Below the pieces are notes generated by a model. It saw only the letters and a program-made list of their open reading frames with translations. It was not told the DNA's origin and searched no databases. The position numbers and the translations under genes were made by a program. Of a stretch of DNA of 28,450 nucleotides, positions 1 to 8,010 are shown piece after piece (positions within the stretch are counted from its first letter, which is position 1; the number at the start of each line of letters is the position of its first letter). Source of the stretch: Anaerolineales bacterium UBA3905 (GTDB lineage: Bacteria > Chloroflexota > Anaerolineae > Caldilineales > Caldilineaceae); NCBI GenBank assembly GCA_002391565.1, contig DGFH01000088.1, positions 471-28,920 of the forward strand. Direction: 5' to 3'.

Positions 1-132
1 AGCGTCCGGCGCAGCGGTGACGCGCACATGCGACGGCAGCAGCGCTCGCAGGGCATCAACGCGTTTGACCAGGTCCGAAGGCGGAATGTGAACATTGAGA
101 GATGTCGGTGTTGTGGATGGCGTCGGATTCAT
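1..132 (-). CDS. N-terminal fragment of an unknown protein (runs off left edge)
   Basis: An open frame begins with ATG at 132 and stays open to the window edge, giving 44 residues (MNPTPSTTPTSLNVHIPP...). The first dozen residues are Thr/Pro-rich; the rest (LVKRVDALRALLPSHVRV) has ordinary protein composition and GC-rich third positions like the neighbouring genes. No clear Shine-Dalgarno is visible; a GATAAC box ends 5 nt before the ATG, which could be the -10 of a leaderless transcript, but this is weak. It is divergent from the broken hsdR gene. I do not recognise the family, and with only 44 residues no function can be given. Confidence 0.45.
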   Translation of the reverse strand, partial: MNPTPSTTPTSLNVHIPPSDLVKRVDALRALLPSHVRVTAAPDA

Positions 133-295
133 GCGTCGTTATCTTTGCTTGAGCTTGCGATTGGTGATACGGCTCTATGATACCACAAACGTGATGTAGA
201 CATGGCTCTGAGCCGCACGCTCTCGCCAGGCGGGGAAATGCGGTTGCAAATTTGGCAAATTGTCCGACAGATAGTTGGATGATAGGACCACCACC

Positions 296-1878
296 ATGAG
301 CAGCGACCCCTACTCCGAAGACCAGCTTGTCGAGCAACCCGCCATCCAGCTTTTTGCAGAGCGGCGGAGACGGAGCGAGTGCGCAAGGAACTGGCAACGC
401 TGGACTATCAGCCCCGCGCCGACGCGTCGCCCGCAGAATTGATGCAGCGGGCGGCGCGCAAAGTCGAGCTACAGGCGCGCCTCGACGTGCTCACCACCAC
501 CGACATGGCGCTGATCGTCTCGCCGGGACAGAACGAGATCGAGCAGATGCACCGCCTGGGTCTGGAGATCGAGCCGCACCGCCGCCGCATGCACGAATCG
601 CAGCCCGGTCTCGACGAGAAGTTCAAAGACCCTGCCGACCCGCTGCGTCTGGTCTTCGTCTGCGCCATGTGGCTCACCGGCTTCGACGCGCCAAGCTGCT
701 CCACCGTCTATATCGACAAGCCGATGCGCAACCACACGCTGATGCAGACCATCGCCCGCGCCAACCGCGTCTTCCCCGGCAAGCACAGCGGCGTGATCGT
801 GGACTACGCCAACGTCTTCGCCGCACTGGAACAGGCGCTGGCGATCTACGGCGCCGGCGCGGGCGGCGTCACCCCGGTCAAGGACAAGGCGCAGCTTGTG
901 ACGGATCTGCGCGCGGCGGCGGCAGTCACTGCGTTCTGCGCCGAGTATGGCGTCGACCTGCCGGCGCTGGAGGCGCTGCCGCCGGGCAGCCTGGCGCGGC
1001 TCAACGCCGTGGAGAACGCCATCGACGCGCTGATCGCACCGGAGACGCGGCGCCGCGACTTCTTCACCCACGCCGCCCTGGTCGATGCGCTCCACCGTGC
1101 GGTCAAGCCTGACCCGGCCGCGCTGGAATGCGCCGACCGCGTGGCGAGCCTCGCCGCGCTCACCGCCATCCTGCACGCCAGGGGCAGCCCCAACCCGCCG
1201 GACATTTCCGCCATCATGGGGCAGATCACCGGCTTGCTCGACGCGTCGATCACGGGGCACGCCATCCGCGACGCCGGTCTGCCGCCGCTCGACCTGACGC
1301 AGCTCAACTTCGCGGCGTTGGCGGAACGCTTCCAGGCGTCGCGACACAAACACACCGAACTGGAGGCGCTCAAAGCCGCCATCCGCGCCCGGCTGGAGCA
1401 GATGATCCGCCTCAACCCCACCCGCGCCGACTTCGCCGCGAAATTCGAGCAACTGATCGCCAGCTACAACGCCGGCAGCCGCACCATCGAGCAGTTGTTC
1501 GAGGAACTGCTCCAGCTCTCGCAAAGCCTGGACGCCGAGCAGGAGCGCCACGTACGCGAGCATCTGACGGAGGAGGATCTAGTCATCTTCGACATCCTCA
1601 CCCGCCCGGCGCCCCCGCTGACAGCGGCGGAGCGCGCCGAGGTCAAAAAGGTGGCGCGGGAACTGCTGGCGCGGCTGCAAGATCTGCTGGTGCTCAACTG
1701 GCGACAGAAAGCCGCCGCGCGCTCGGCGTTGCGGCTGGCGATCGAGGACTTACTGGACACCGGCCTGCCGCCCGCCTACACGCCGACACTGTTCGAGCAG
1801 AAGTGCACCGCGCTCTTTGAGCATCTCTTCGAACGCTACCCGGAGTGGAGCGAGCGTATTTACGCCAGAGCAGCATAG
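296..1878 (+). pseudogene. hsdR: type I restriction enzyme R subunit, broken by internal deletion
   Basis: HsdR is the translocase/nuclease subunit of type I restriction systems. ATG 296 opens with a typical HsdR start (MSSDPYSEDQLVEQPAIQLF), which runs to residue 22 (codon 359-361) and then changes to unrelated Arg-rich sequence ending at a TGA at 440-442. From about 361 another frame carries the C-terminal half of HsdR to the TAG at 1876-1878. It includes helicase motifs V/VI (TGFDAPSCSTVYIDKP, then QTIARANR near 750) and the helical C-terminal domain. The nuclease domain and first RecA-like domain, several hundred residues, are missing. The downstream fragment has only an internal GTG at 379 as start, though GGAG lies just before it, so a 499-residue fragment could still be translated. 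No hsdM or hsdS lies in the window. I infer an inactive remnant produced by one out-of-frame deletion. Confidence 0.85.
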
Positions 1879-2025
1879 ATAGGAGAAAGCCGCAATCGTC
1901 CATCTGGCGTCCGCCGCGCATTTTGGCTCTCTGGATGTTTGTACAGTCGGAGCGCATTGTCGCCGGGCATCTACACGATCCTGTGGCGGAACTTGCCCGC
2001 TACAGGCGTGGCGAAGAGTGACCAG

Positions 2026-2034
2026 TGGTATAAT
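2026..2034 (+). promoter_or_regulatory. extended -10 promoter, probable leaderless start
   Basis: TGGTATAAT is a perfect extended -10 element (TGn plus TATAAT at 2029-2034). It ends six bases before the ATG at 2041, so transcription would be expected to begin at or next to the A of the start codon. No -35 of good quality sits 17 bases upstream, as is common for extended -10 promoters. No Shine-Dalgarno precedes 2041. This fits leaderless transcription of the operon; it is inferred from sequence only. Confidence 0.6.
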
Positions 2035-2040
2035 GCCGCC

Positions 2041-3333
2041 ATGACACGCGCGATCGGGCTTGCTGGGATAGTGATTTTGCTGGCTGGGATGCTGACCGGC
2101 TGCCAGCCGACGCCGCAGGCCAATGTGATCGGCTATATGCTCTCCACCTGGCTGGGGACGCAGCCGCCGTCGATCAGCGCCGCCCCGCCCGGCGCGTTGA
2201 TTGGCCAGGTGGTCGATGGGCAGGGCGCCCCCATCGCCGGCGCAACCGTGGTCGTCGCCCAGGCGGACGGTGCACCGCACGCTGCACGCACGGGCGCCGA
2301 CGGTCGCTACCGTATCGAGAATATCCCGCCGGGACAGTACACACCGGCGGCGGTGGCCCCTGGCTATGCTGAACGGGCGCTGACCGGGCTGCTGGCGCTG
2401 CCCAAGCTCATGACAATCGCGTCGGGCGTAACGACGACGGCGCCGCCGCTGGTGTTAGCGCCTTACGCACCGCCAGCGTTGCCGGATGATCTGGCTGCCG
2501 CCGTGGCGCTGCGGACGACGGGCGTCTTCACCGTCAGCACGGACTTTCCGCGTACTACTATCGCCGACGCGACCGCCTATGCTTTCGACTATGCTGGCGC
2601 CACGATTGACAGCGTGCGTCTCTATCTGCCCCAAAACCGCGAGCCGACGACGACGCTGCCGTTGCTCTTCATGGTCTACCCGTCGCCGGTCGCAGATTGG
2701 GAGCCGGTGAGCGCCGCCTTCGCCGCCGAACATTTTGCGGTGGTCGCCGTATCACCGATTGCAGCGCGCGGCGCGGATGCCGAGGCGCATGCCCAGGATG
2801 CGCGCGTGGTGTTGGCGCTGGCGCAGGCGGGCGCCTTCGGCCCGGTCGTCGACGCCAGCCGCCCTCTGGCGCTGGGCGGCAGTTTTAGCAGTGCGGTGCT
2901 GGCGCGGCTGCTGCGCGCTGCTGGCGATGATCTGGCGGGCTGGGTGACAGTCGGCGGGCTGGCGAACGCCTTCACCGCCGCACAGGATTTTTACGCCGGG
3001 CGCATCACGATCCCGCCGCCTTACGAATTGCTGGCGCCGTCGTTTGGGCCGCCCAATCTCTATCCGTTGCCCTTTCTGATGTACTCGCCCGTTTACAGCG
3101 CCGGCGAGTTGCCGCCGACGATGATCATCCACACGGCGGCGGATGAAATTCTGCGCATTGAGCAGGCGTATGCACTGGAAGCCGCCGTACGCGCCGCCGG
3201 TGTGCCGGTCGAAACCTACTACTACGAGGATGTGAGCCACTATCTGGGCATCGGAGCGAATATGACGGACGCCGGGCGCGAGATGTTCTATAAGATTGTG
3301 GACTTTGCCAGACGCTATGGAGAAACCCAATGA
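2041..3333 (+). CDS. lipoprotein with carboxypeptidase-regulatory-like domain and alpha/beta-hydrolase fold
   Basis: A 430-residue predicted lipoprotein. Residues 1-21 form a lipoprotein signal with lipobox LTGC and Cys21 as the lipid-carrying residue. Residues about 48-112 look like a carboxypeptidase regulatory-like beta-sandwich (GQVVDGQGAPIAGATV, then DGRYRIENIPPGQY). The rest resembles an alpha/beta-hydrolase: a strand-plus-loop LLFMVYPSP, a nucleophile elbow GGSFSS, then likely Asp (HTAADEIL) and His (DVSHYLG) partners near the end. This suggests a surface-attached esterase or peptidase-like hydrolase; substrate unknown. The frame is open further upstream to 1939, but the ATG at 2041 is preferred because it starts the signal peptide and follows a TATAAT box. 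The stop overlaps the next start by 4 bases, so it heads the operon. Confidence 0.8.
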   Translation: MTRAIGLAGIVILLAGMLTGCQPTPQANVIGYMLSTWLGTQPPSISAAPPGALIGQVVDGQGAPIAGATVVVAQADGAPHAARTGADGRYRIENIPPGQYTPAAVAPGYAERALTGLLALPKLMTIASGVTTTAPPLVLAPYAPPALPDDLAAAVALRTTGVFTVSTDFPRTTIADATAYAFDYAGATIDSVRLYLPQNREPTTTLPLLFMVYPSPVADWEPVSAAFAAEHFAVVAVSPIAARGADAEAHAQDARVVLALAQAGAFGPVVDASRPLALGGSFSSAVLARLLRAAGDDLAGWVTVGGLANAFTAAQDFYAGRITIPPPYELLAPSFGPPNLYPLPFLMYSPVYSAGELPPTMIIHTAADEILRIEQAYALEAAVRAAGVPVETYYYEDVSHYLGIGANMTDAGREMFYKIVDFARRYGETQ

Positions 3334-3374
3334 CTGTTGCCAACATGACTGTCACCAACATGACTGTCACCAAC
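3330..3374 (+). repeat. three tandem 15-bp units at a gene start
   Basis: The unit atgactgtcaccaac occurs three times without spacing (3330, 3345, 3360; the first copy differs at two bases). Each copy starts with an in-frame ATG and encodes Met-Thr-Val-Thr/Ala-Asn, so the protein begins with this pentapeptide three times. GGAGAA at 3319-3324 is well placed only for the first ATG. Confidence 0.9.
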
Positions 3375-4313
3375 GTGTCCGAGAACACTGCTTATTCTGC
3401 GCTGCACACCGCCGCCGTGTGGATGCCGCCTGCCGCCGGGGTGTTGCGCCTCACCGACGTTGACCGCGTCGACTTTCTCCAGCGCATGACGACCAACAAC
3501 ATCAAGGCGTTGCACCCCGGTGAAAGCTGCGTCACGGTGCTCACCAGCCCGACCGCCAGGATTATCCAGGTCTTCACGGTGCTGGCGGATGAAGACGCCC
3601 TCTGGCTGCTGCCGGCGCCGGGCGAAACCACCGCACTCGAACGGCATCTGCGCGGGCAGATTTTTTTCATGGACAAGGTGCGCGTGAGCAAGCCGGAGCG
3701 CGACCTGACCCGTTTGCGCGTGATTGGGCCGCAGGCGGGGGCGACGCTGGCGCAGAGCGGTTTCGTCCCGTTGCCTGCTGCCGAAGGCCACTGGCAACGC
3801 GTCGAGGAGATGATGATCCTCAGGCAAGAGCTGTACGATCTGCCTGGCTACGAAGTGATTGCGCCGGTCGAGGGGGTGGAGACGCTCCTGGCGCGGTTAG
3901 GGGCGCCGCTGCTCGACGCGGCAAGCTACACGGCGCGGCGCATCGAGTTGGGACGTCCTGCGCCCGGCGCCGAGCTGACCGGTGAGTACAGCCCCCTGGA
4001 GGCCGGCATGGCCTGGGCATGCGCCGAGAACAAAGGCTGCTACACCGGTCAGGAGATCATCGCCCGGCAGATCACCTACGACAAGGTGACGCGGACGCTG
4101 GTCGGGCTACGCAGCTCCACCCTGCTCACACCGGGCGACACGGTGTTGGTCGAAGGCCGCGAGGTGGGCGTCGTAACGAGCGCCGCCTACAGCCCGGCGC
4201 TCCAGGCGCCTGTTGCCCTCGCCATTCTCAAACGCCCATATCATGCGCCAGGTGCGGCGGTGACGGTGGCGGGCGTAGCGGCGGAGGTGGCGGCGCTGCC
4301 CCTGGCGGCGTGA
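3330..4313 (+). CDS. ygfZ: YgfZ/GcvT-like folate-binding protein
   Basis: A 327-residue member of the aminomethyltransferase-like family. YgfZ (IBA57-type) proteins bind tetrahydrofolate and help maintain certain Fe-S enzymes, including radical-SAM proteins such as MiaB and lipoate synthase. The signature KGCYTGQE is at residues 235-242 with the conserved Cys237. The N-terminal part has the family pattern VDRVDFLQRMTTNN, and the middle has GEYSPLEAGM before the signature. The length matches YgfZ proteins and is shorter than true GcvT (about 360 or more). The start at 3330 has GGAGAA upstream and overlaps the previous stop as ATGA, indicating translational coupling. The first 15 residues are a triplicated pentapeptide and are probably not part of the fold. 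The next gene handles lipoyl groups, consistent with a shared Fe-S/lipoate role, but that link is inference. Confidence 0.85.
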   Translation: MTVANMTVTNMTVTNVSENTAYSALHTAAVWMPPAAGVLRLTDVDRVDFLQRMTTNNIKALHPGESCVTVLTSPTARIIQVFTVLADEDALWLLPAPGETTALERHLRGQIFFMDKVRVSKPERDLTRLRVIGPQAGATLAQSGFVPLPAAEGHWQRVEEMMILRQELYDLPGYEVIAPVEGVETLLARLGAPLLDAASYTARRIELGRPAPGAELTGEYSPLEAGMAWACAENKGCYTGQEIIARQITYDKVTRTLVGLRSSTLLTPGDTVLVEGREVGVVTSAAYSPALQAPVALAILKRPYHAPGAAVTVAGVAAEVAALPLAA

Positions 4314-4380
4314 GCGCCTTCGATACGCGGTGGCATCGGTGTTGTGGACGTTGAGACCCAACCCAGGAAAGAGGAATGTG

Positions 4381-5271
4381 ATGGAGAGAAGCAACCCTGC
4401 CAGCGATATTTTTGTCGATGTGGCTGAACTTGAAGAAGAAGCGCCGACGACGTGGCGGCTGATTGTGGAAGAGGCGCCGCGCTCCGGCGCGGCCAACATG
4501 TCGGTTGACCAGGCGATTGCCGAAGCGTGCGCGGCAGGCGAGAGTCCGCCGACGGTGCGCTTTTATCGCTGGCAGCCACCGGCGGTCAGCCTGGGGCGCC
4601 TGCAGCCGATCACCGATATCGACGCTGCAAAGACGACTGCGCTGGGATATGAGATCGTGCGGCGACCAACAGGCGGTCGCGCCATCTTGCACACGGATGA
4701 GTTCACCTACTCCGTGGCTGCGGCGATGCAGCATCCGCTGGTGCGCGGCGGCGTGATGGATGCATATCTGCGTATTAGCAACGCGCTGTTGGCCGGGCTG
4801 CGCCGGTTGGGTGCGCACGCCGAAAAGGCGCCCGGCGATGTGCGCGTGGGCGCCGATGTCTCTGCCGTCTGTTTCGAGGCGCCCAGCGCCTACGAGATCA
4901 CGGTGGGGCGTCGCAAGCTGATCGGCAGCGCTCAGAGTCGCCGCGCGGGATATGTGTTGCAGCATGGCAGTCTGCCCCTGGTGGGCGACATCACGCGACT
5001 GATCGACGTGCTGGCGTTGCCGGCGGAGCAGGCCGCCGCCCTGCGGCGGGAGCTTGCCGCCCGCGCATGCACGCTGGCCCAGGCGTTGGGGGTCGATGAT
5101 GGCAGCGACAGCGTGGCGTTTGGGCGCGTCGCCGCCGCCATGCAGCACGGTTTTGAGCAGGTGCTGCAGATGAGCTTTCAGCCGGGTGGATTGACGCCGG
5201 CGGAGGTGCGCCGCGCGGCAGAATTGATCCGCACACAATTTGGCAACGATGAGTGGAATCGACAACGGTGA
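4381..5271 (+). CDS. lipM: lipoate-protein ligase A / octanoyltransferase family (LipM-like)
   Basis: A 296-residue BPL/LplA/LipB-fold protein that would attach octanoyl or lipoyl groups to carrier lysines of 2-oxoacid dehydrogenases or the glycine cleavage H protein. Seen: RRPTGGRAILHTDEFTYS (substrate-binding loop), Cys164 in VCFEAPSAYEI, Lys179 in RRKLIGSAQSR, and LQHGSLPL. A Cys in the CF(E) position followed by a Lys-Leu-Ile-Gly-Ser-Ala-Gln block is the pattern of LipM-type octanoyltransferases, which use a Cys acyl intermediate. The LplA C-terminal accessory domain seems absent, which favours LipM. An ATP-dependent ligase cannot be excluded. ATG 4381 is chosen because of GAGGAA at 4371-4376; an upstream alternative at 4330 would add 17 residues without a ribosome-binding site. 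It lies 67 bases after the YgfZ gene and directly abuts the next gene. Confidence 0.85.
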   Translation: MERSNPASDIFVDVAELEEEAPTTWRLIVEEAPRSGAANMSVDQAIAEACAAGESPPTVRFYRWQPPAVSLGRLQPITDIDAAKTTALGYEIVRRPTGGRAILHTDEFTYSVAAAMQHPLVRGGVMDAYLRISNALLAGLRRLGAHAEKAPGDVRVGADVSAVCFEAPSAYEITVGRRKLIGSAQSRRAGYVLQHGSLPLVGDITRLIDVLALPAEQAAALRRELAARACTLAQALGVDDGSDSVAFGRVAAAMQHGFEQVLQMSFQPGGLTPAEVRRAAELIRTQFGNDEWNRQR

Positions 5272-5565
5272 ATGGTCATGGCGGTTGGTCTGTTGACGCT
5301 TGAGTTGTATCTCCCCATGAACGACAGCTTGAAAGGTAAACGCGGCATCCTCAAGCCGCTGATTGCACGCCTGCGCCGCGACTACAACGTTTCGGTCTGT
5401 GAAGCCGAGGCGCAGGATGTTTTGACACGCGCAGTGCTCGAAGTGGCGTGCGTTAGCCAGAATGGTGCGCTGGCGCACCGTCATTTGCAGGACGTCGCCC
5501 ATCGCGTTGAGCAGTGGCATGGCGACGCCCAACTGATCGATTACACCATCGAGATGTTAGGATGA
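5272..5565 (+). CDS. DUF503 (YlxP-like) family protein
   Basis: A 97-residue protein with the features of the DUF503 family: VGLLTLELYLPMNDSLKGKR at the start, then ILKPLIARLRRDYNVSVCE, and a C-terminal helix-strand ending in DYTIEMLG. The family is small, cytoplasmic and of uncertain function; in Firmicutes (YlxP) it often sits next to ribosome maturation genes. Here it lies in a lipoate/hydroxyacid operon instead. The ATG at 5272 follows the previous stop (5269-5271) with no gap. A second in-frame ATG at 5278 is a possible start that better matches the usual family beginning. Confidence 0.85.
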   Translation: MVMAVGLLTLELYLPMNDSLKGKRGILKPLIARLRRDYNVSVCEAEAQDVLTRAVLEVACVSQNGALAHRHLQDVAHRVEQWHGDAQLIDYTIEMLG

Positions 5566-5572
5566 CTGCCGA

Positions 5573-6973
5573 ATGCTTGTCGATGAACTGCGCGCCCTGC
5601 TTGGCGTTGACGGGGTGTTGACTGGCGGCGCTCTCCAGGCGCGCGCCACGAGTTGGAGCGACCCGACGCCGCCAGACGCGCTGGCGCTCGTCCGCCCACG
5701 CACAACCGATGAAGTGGCGGCTGTGTTGCGCCTCTGTCACGCCGCGCGGCAACCGGTTGTCGTCTATGGCGGTGGCACGAACCTGGTGCACGCCACGCGC
5801 ACCACCCCGCGTGATCTGATCGTGTCGCTGGAGCGCATGGCGAGCGTGGTTGCCGTCGATGCGCAGAATCAGACCTTGACGGCGCAGGCAGGCGCGCCGC
5901 TGCAACGGGTGCAAGAGGCGGCGGCGGCGCACGGGCTGTTCTTTCCGCTTGACCTGGCGGCGCGCGGTTCGGCGACGATCGGCGGCTGTATCGCCATGAA
6001 TGCGGGCGGTGTGCGCGTGCTGCGCTACGGGATGATGCGTGAGCTGGTGCTGGGGCTAGAGGCTGTGCTTGCCGACGGCGTGGTGCTCACCGCGCTGAAC
6101 GCCATGCTCAAGAACAACGCCGGTTACGATCTCAAGCATCTCTTGATCGGCAGTGAAGGAACGCTGGGCGTGGTGACGCAGGCTGTGCTGCGGCTCTTTC
6201 CCGCGCCGCGCACCTACGCCACCGCGCTGTTGGCGATGGATGAATTTGCCCAGGTCACTGCACTGCTACCTTTGTTGCAGCGCGATCTTGGCGGCGCGTT
6301 GGCTTCCTTTGAGGTGATGTGGAACGACTACTATCGGCTGACCACGACGCCGCCGGCGCTGGGCAAACCGTCACTGGGGCAGGAATACGCTTACTACGTG
6401 CTCGTCGAGGCGTTGGGCGGCCATGAACGCTTCGACCAGGTGCGCTTTGAAGCCGCGCTCGACCACGCTGCGCACGCTGGTCTCTTTGACGATGCTGTGG
6501 TCGCCCGCAGCCACCAACAACGTTCCGAGCTATGGCGCATCCGTGAAGATTCCGAGCAGATTGAGCGCCAGCACCACCTCACCTTTGGTTATGATGTCAG
6601 TTTGCCCATCGGCGCCATGGAAGAGTATGTTGCCGATGTGCGTTCGGCGATTGCACTGCACTTTGGCGCAGACGCGCGCTGTTGGGTCTATGGGCATCTG
6701 GGTGATGGCAATCTGCACATCAACGTGTGGGCGCCGCAGCTTCAGCCCCAGGATGGCGATCGCATGGCGCAGATCGTCTATCGCCCGTTGACGGCCGTGG
6801 GTGGCTCGGTCTCGGCGGAGCATGGCATCGGGCTGGAGAAGAAAGCCTTTTTGTCGCTCAGCCGCACGCCGGCGGAGATCGCCACCATGCGGCGTCTCAA
6901 GGCGGCGCTTGATCCACACCATATTCTGAATCCCGGTAAAATTTTCGATCAGGAGGAGATGAGTCATCCATGA
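5573..6973 (+). CDS. FAD-linked oxidase, GlcD / D-2-hydroxyglutarate dehydrogenase type
   Basis: A 466-residue flavoprotein of the FAD-binding PCMH/VAO type that oxidises D-2-hydroxyacids to 2-oxoacids. Seen in order: VVVYGGGTNLVHAT (FAD pyrophosphate loop, about residues 62-75), GSATIGGCIAMNAGG (second FAD motif), LIGSEGTLGVVTQAVLR, and in the C-terminal domain HLGDGNLHINVW and SAEHGIGLEKK, which carry the His and Glu residues used by D-2-hydroxyglutarate and D-lactate dehydrogenases for metal and substrate binding. It ends with the usual DPHHILNPGKIF. Length is normal for GlcD/D2HGDH. No Cys-rich GlcF domain or gene is adjacent. The start lies 7 bases after the DUF503 stop, with AGGA about 10 bases upstream of ATG 5573. 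The exact substrate (glycolate, D-lactate, D-2-hydroxyglutarate) cannot be told from sequence. Confidence 0.88.
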   Translation: MLVDELRALLGVDGVLTGGALQARATSWSDPTPPDALALVRPRTTDEVAAVLRLCHAARQPVVVYGGGTNLVHATRTTPRDLIVSLERMASVVAVDAQNQTLTAQAGAPLQRVQEAAAAHGLFFPLDLAARGSATIGGCIAMNAGGVRVLRYGMMRELVLGLEAVLADGVVLTALNAMLKNNAGYDLKHLLIGSEGTLGVVTQAVLRLFPAPRTYATALLAMDEFAQVTALLPLLQRDLGGALASFEVMWNDYYRLTTTPPALGKPSLGQEYAYYVLVEALGGHERFDQVRFEAALDHAAHAGLFDDAVVARSHQQRSELWRIREDSEQIERQHHLTFGYDVSLPIGAMEEYVADVRSAIALHFGADARCWVYGHLGDGNLHINVWAPQLQPQDGDRMAQIVYRPLTAVGGSVSAEHGIGLEKKAFLSLSRTPAEIATMRRLKAALDPHHILNPGKIFDQEEMSHP

Positions 6974-8010
6974 AGCAGGCGCCGCTTGTGATTGTTCCCT
7001 ATCGCAGTTTTGGCACGAAGGCCGCGCTGGTGGTGCGTGGGCGCGTATTGCACGAGCCGTTGCCCGCCCCCGCCGAGGCCAGCCAATCGCCCTGGCGCAA
7101 TCTGCGCGATGCGCTGCGCCGCATCGAGTCCGACGAGGCGCGCGGTGTGTCGTTGACGGTGAGCTGTGGCCTTGACACAGTGCAGGTCATCACCGACGAT
7201 GAAGGCTACTTCGAAGCGCATCTGTCGTCGGCGTCGCCAGTGAGCGATGCCGATGGGTGGTGCACGGTGAGGGTGACTGCGCTCCTTGCAGACGCTGATG
7301 CGCCGGTGGCGCAGGCCGAGGGGCAGGTGCTGATCCCGTCCTCTTCGGCGCGCTTCGGCGTGATCAGCGACATCGACGACACGATCTTGCAGACGCAGGC
7401 CACCAGTCTCGTGCGCTCGGCATGGGTGACGCTGCTGCAGAACGCTGCCACGCGCCTGCCATTTCCGGGCGTCGCTGCACTCTATCGGGCGCTGCAGGGC
7501 GGCGTCACCGGCGCCGACCACAACCCGATCTTCTACGTGTCGAGCAGTCCGTGGAATCTATACGACTTTCTGGTCGAGTTTATGCAGGTGCGCGGCATCC
7601 CGTCCGGGCCGATCTTTTTGCGTGACTATGGCGTCGATATGCTGACGCAGGCGCTCAGCCACGATCATAAACTGGAGGCGATGCGCCGTGTGCTCGACGC
7701 GTATCCGCATCTACCCTTTGTGTTGATGGGCGACAGCGGGCAGAAAGACCCTGAACTGTACACGCGTCTGGTCGAAGCCTACCCTGGCCGCGTGCTGGCG
7801 ATCTACATCCGCGACGTCAGTGGTGCAAAGCGCGATGCTGCGGTGGATACGCTGGCGGCGCGGTTGCGGACGCAAGGCGTCCTGCTGCTGCGCGTGGCGG
7901 ATTCGCTGGCGGCGGCGCAGTCCGCAGTGGAGCAGGGGTTGATCCCGCCGGCGGCGCTTGCGACGGTGCGGGCGGCTATGGCAGACGAGGAGGCAGTGCA
8001 TGCCGCCTGA
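6970..8010 (+). CDS. APP1-type phosphatidate phosphatase domain protein (DUF2183)
   Basis: A 346-residue protein. The C-terminal two thirds matches the APP1 catalytic domain family (HAD superfamily): the nucleophile motif is DIDDT at residues 134-138 (D134/D136), followed by YVSSSPWNLYDFL (HAD motif II region), a conserved Lys in DHKLEAM, and GDSGQKDPELY (acidic motif III/IV). Yeast App1 dephosphorylates phosphatidic acid; bacterial members are uncharacterised, so a lipid or other phosphomonoester substrate is inferred. The N-terminal 120 residues form a separate domain with a C2/beta-sandwich look (VQVITDDEGYFEAHL). There is no signal peptide or membrane segment. GGAGGAG lies about 11 bases before ATG 6970, which overlaps the previous stop by 4 bases (ATGA). 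Confidence 0.85.
   Translation: MKQAPLVIVPYRSFGTKAALVVRGRVLHEPLPAPAEASQSPWRNLRDALRRIESDEARGVSLTVSCGLDTVQVITDDEGYFEAHLSSASPVSDADGWCTVRVTALLADADAPVAQAEGQVLIPSSSARFGVISDIDDTILQTQATSLVRSAWVTLLQNAATRLPFPGVAALYRALQGGVTGADHNPIFYVSSSPWNLYDFLVEFMQVRGIPSGPIFLRDYGVDMLTQALSHDHKLEAMRRVLDAYPHLPFVLMGDSGQKDPELYTRLVEAYPGRVLAIYIRDVSGAKRDAAVDTLAARLRTQGVLLLRVADSLAAAQSAVEQGLIPPAALATVRAAMADEEAVHAA

Noticed and set aside
133..295. Promoter TTGCGA/TATGAT upstream of hsdR
   Set aside because: The spacer is only 15 bases and the boxes are imperfect; too weak to list as a feature.
469..1563. Long minus-strand open frame of 364 codons opposite hsdR
   Set aside because: Composition is Arg/Gly/Val-rich with no domain pattern, and the opposite strand has clear HsdR motifs; it is a high-GC shadow frame.
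4228..5532. Minus-strand open frame of 434 codons opposite the YgfZ, LipM and DUF503 genes
   Set aside because: It crosses three recognised genes and reads as His/Arg/Gln-rich noise.
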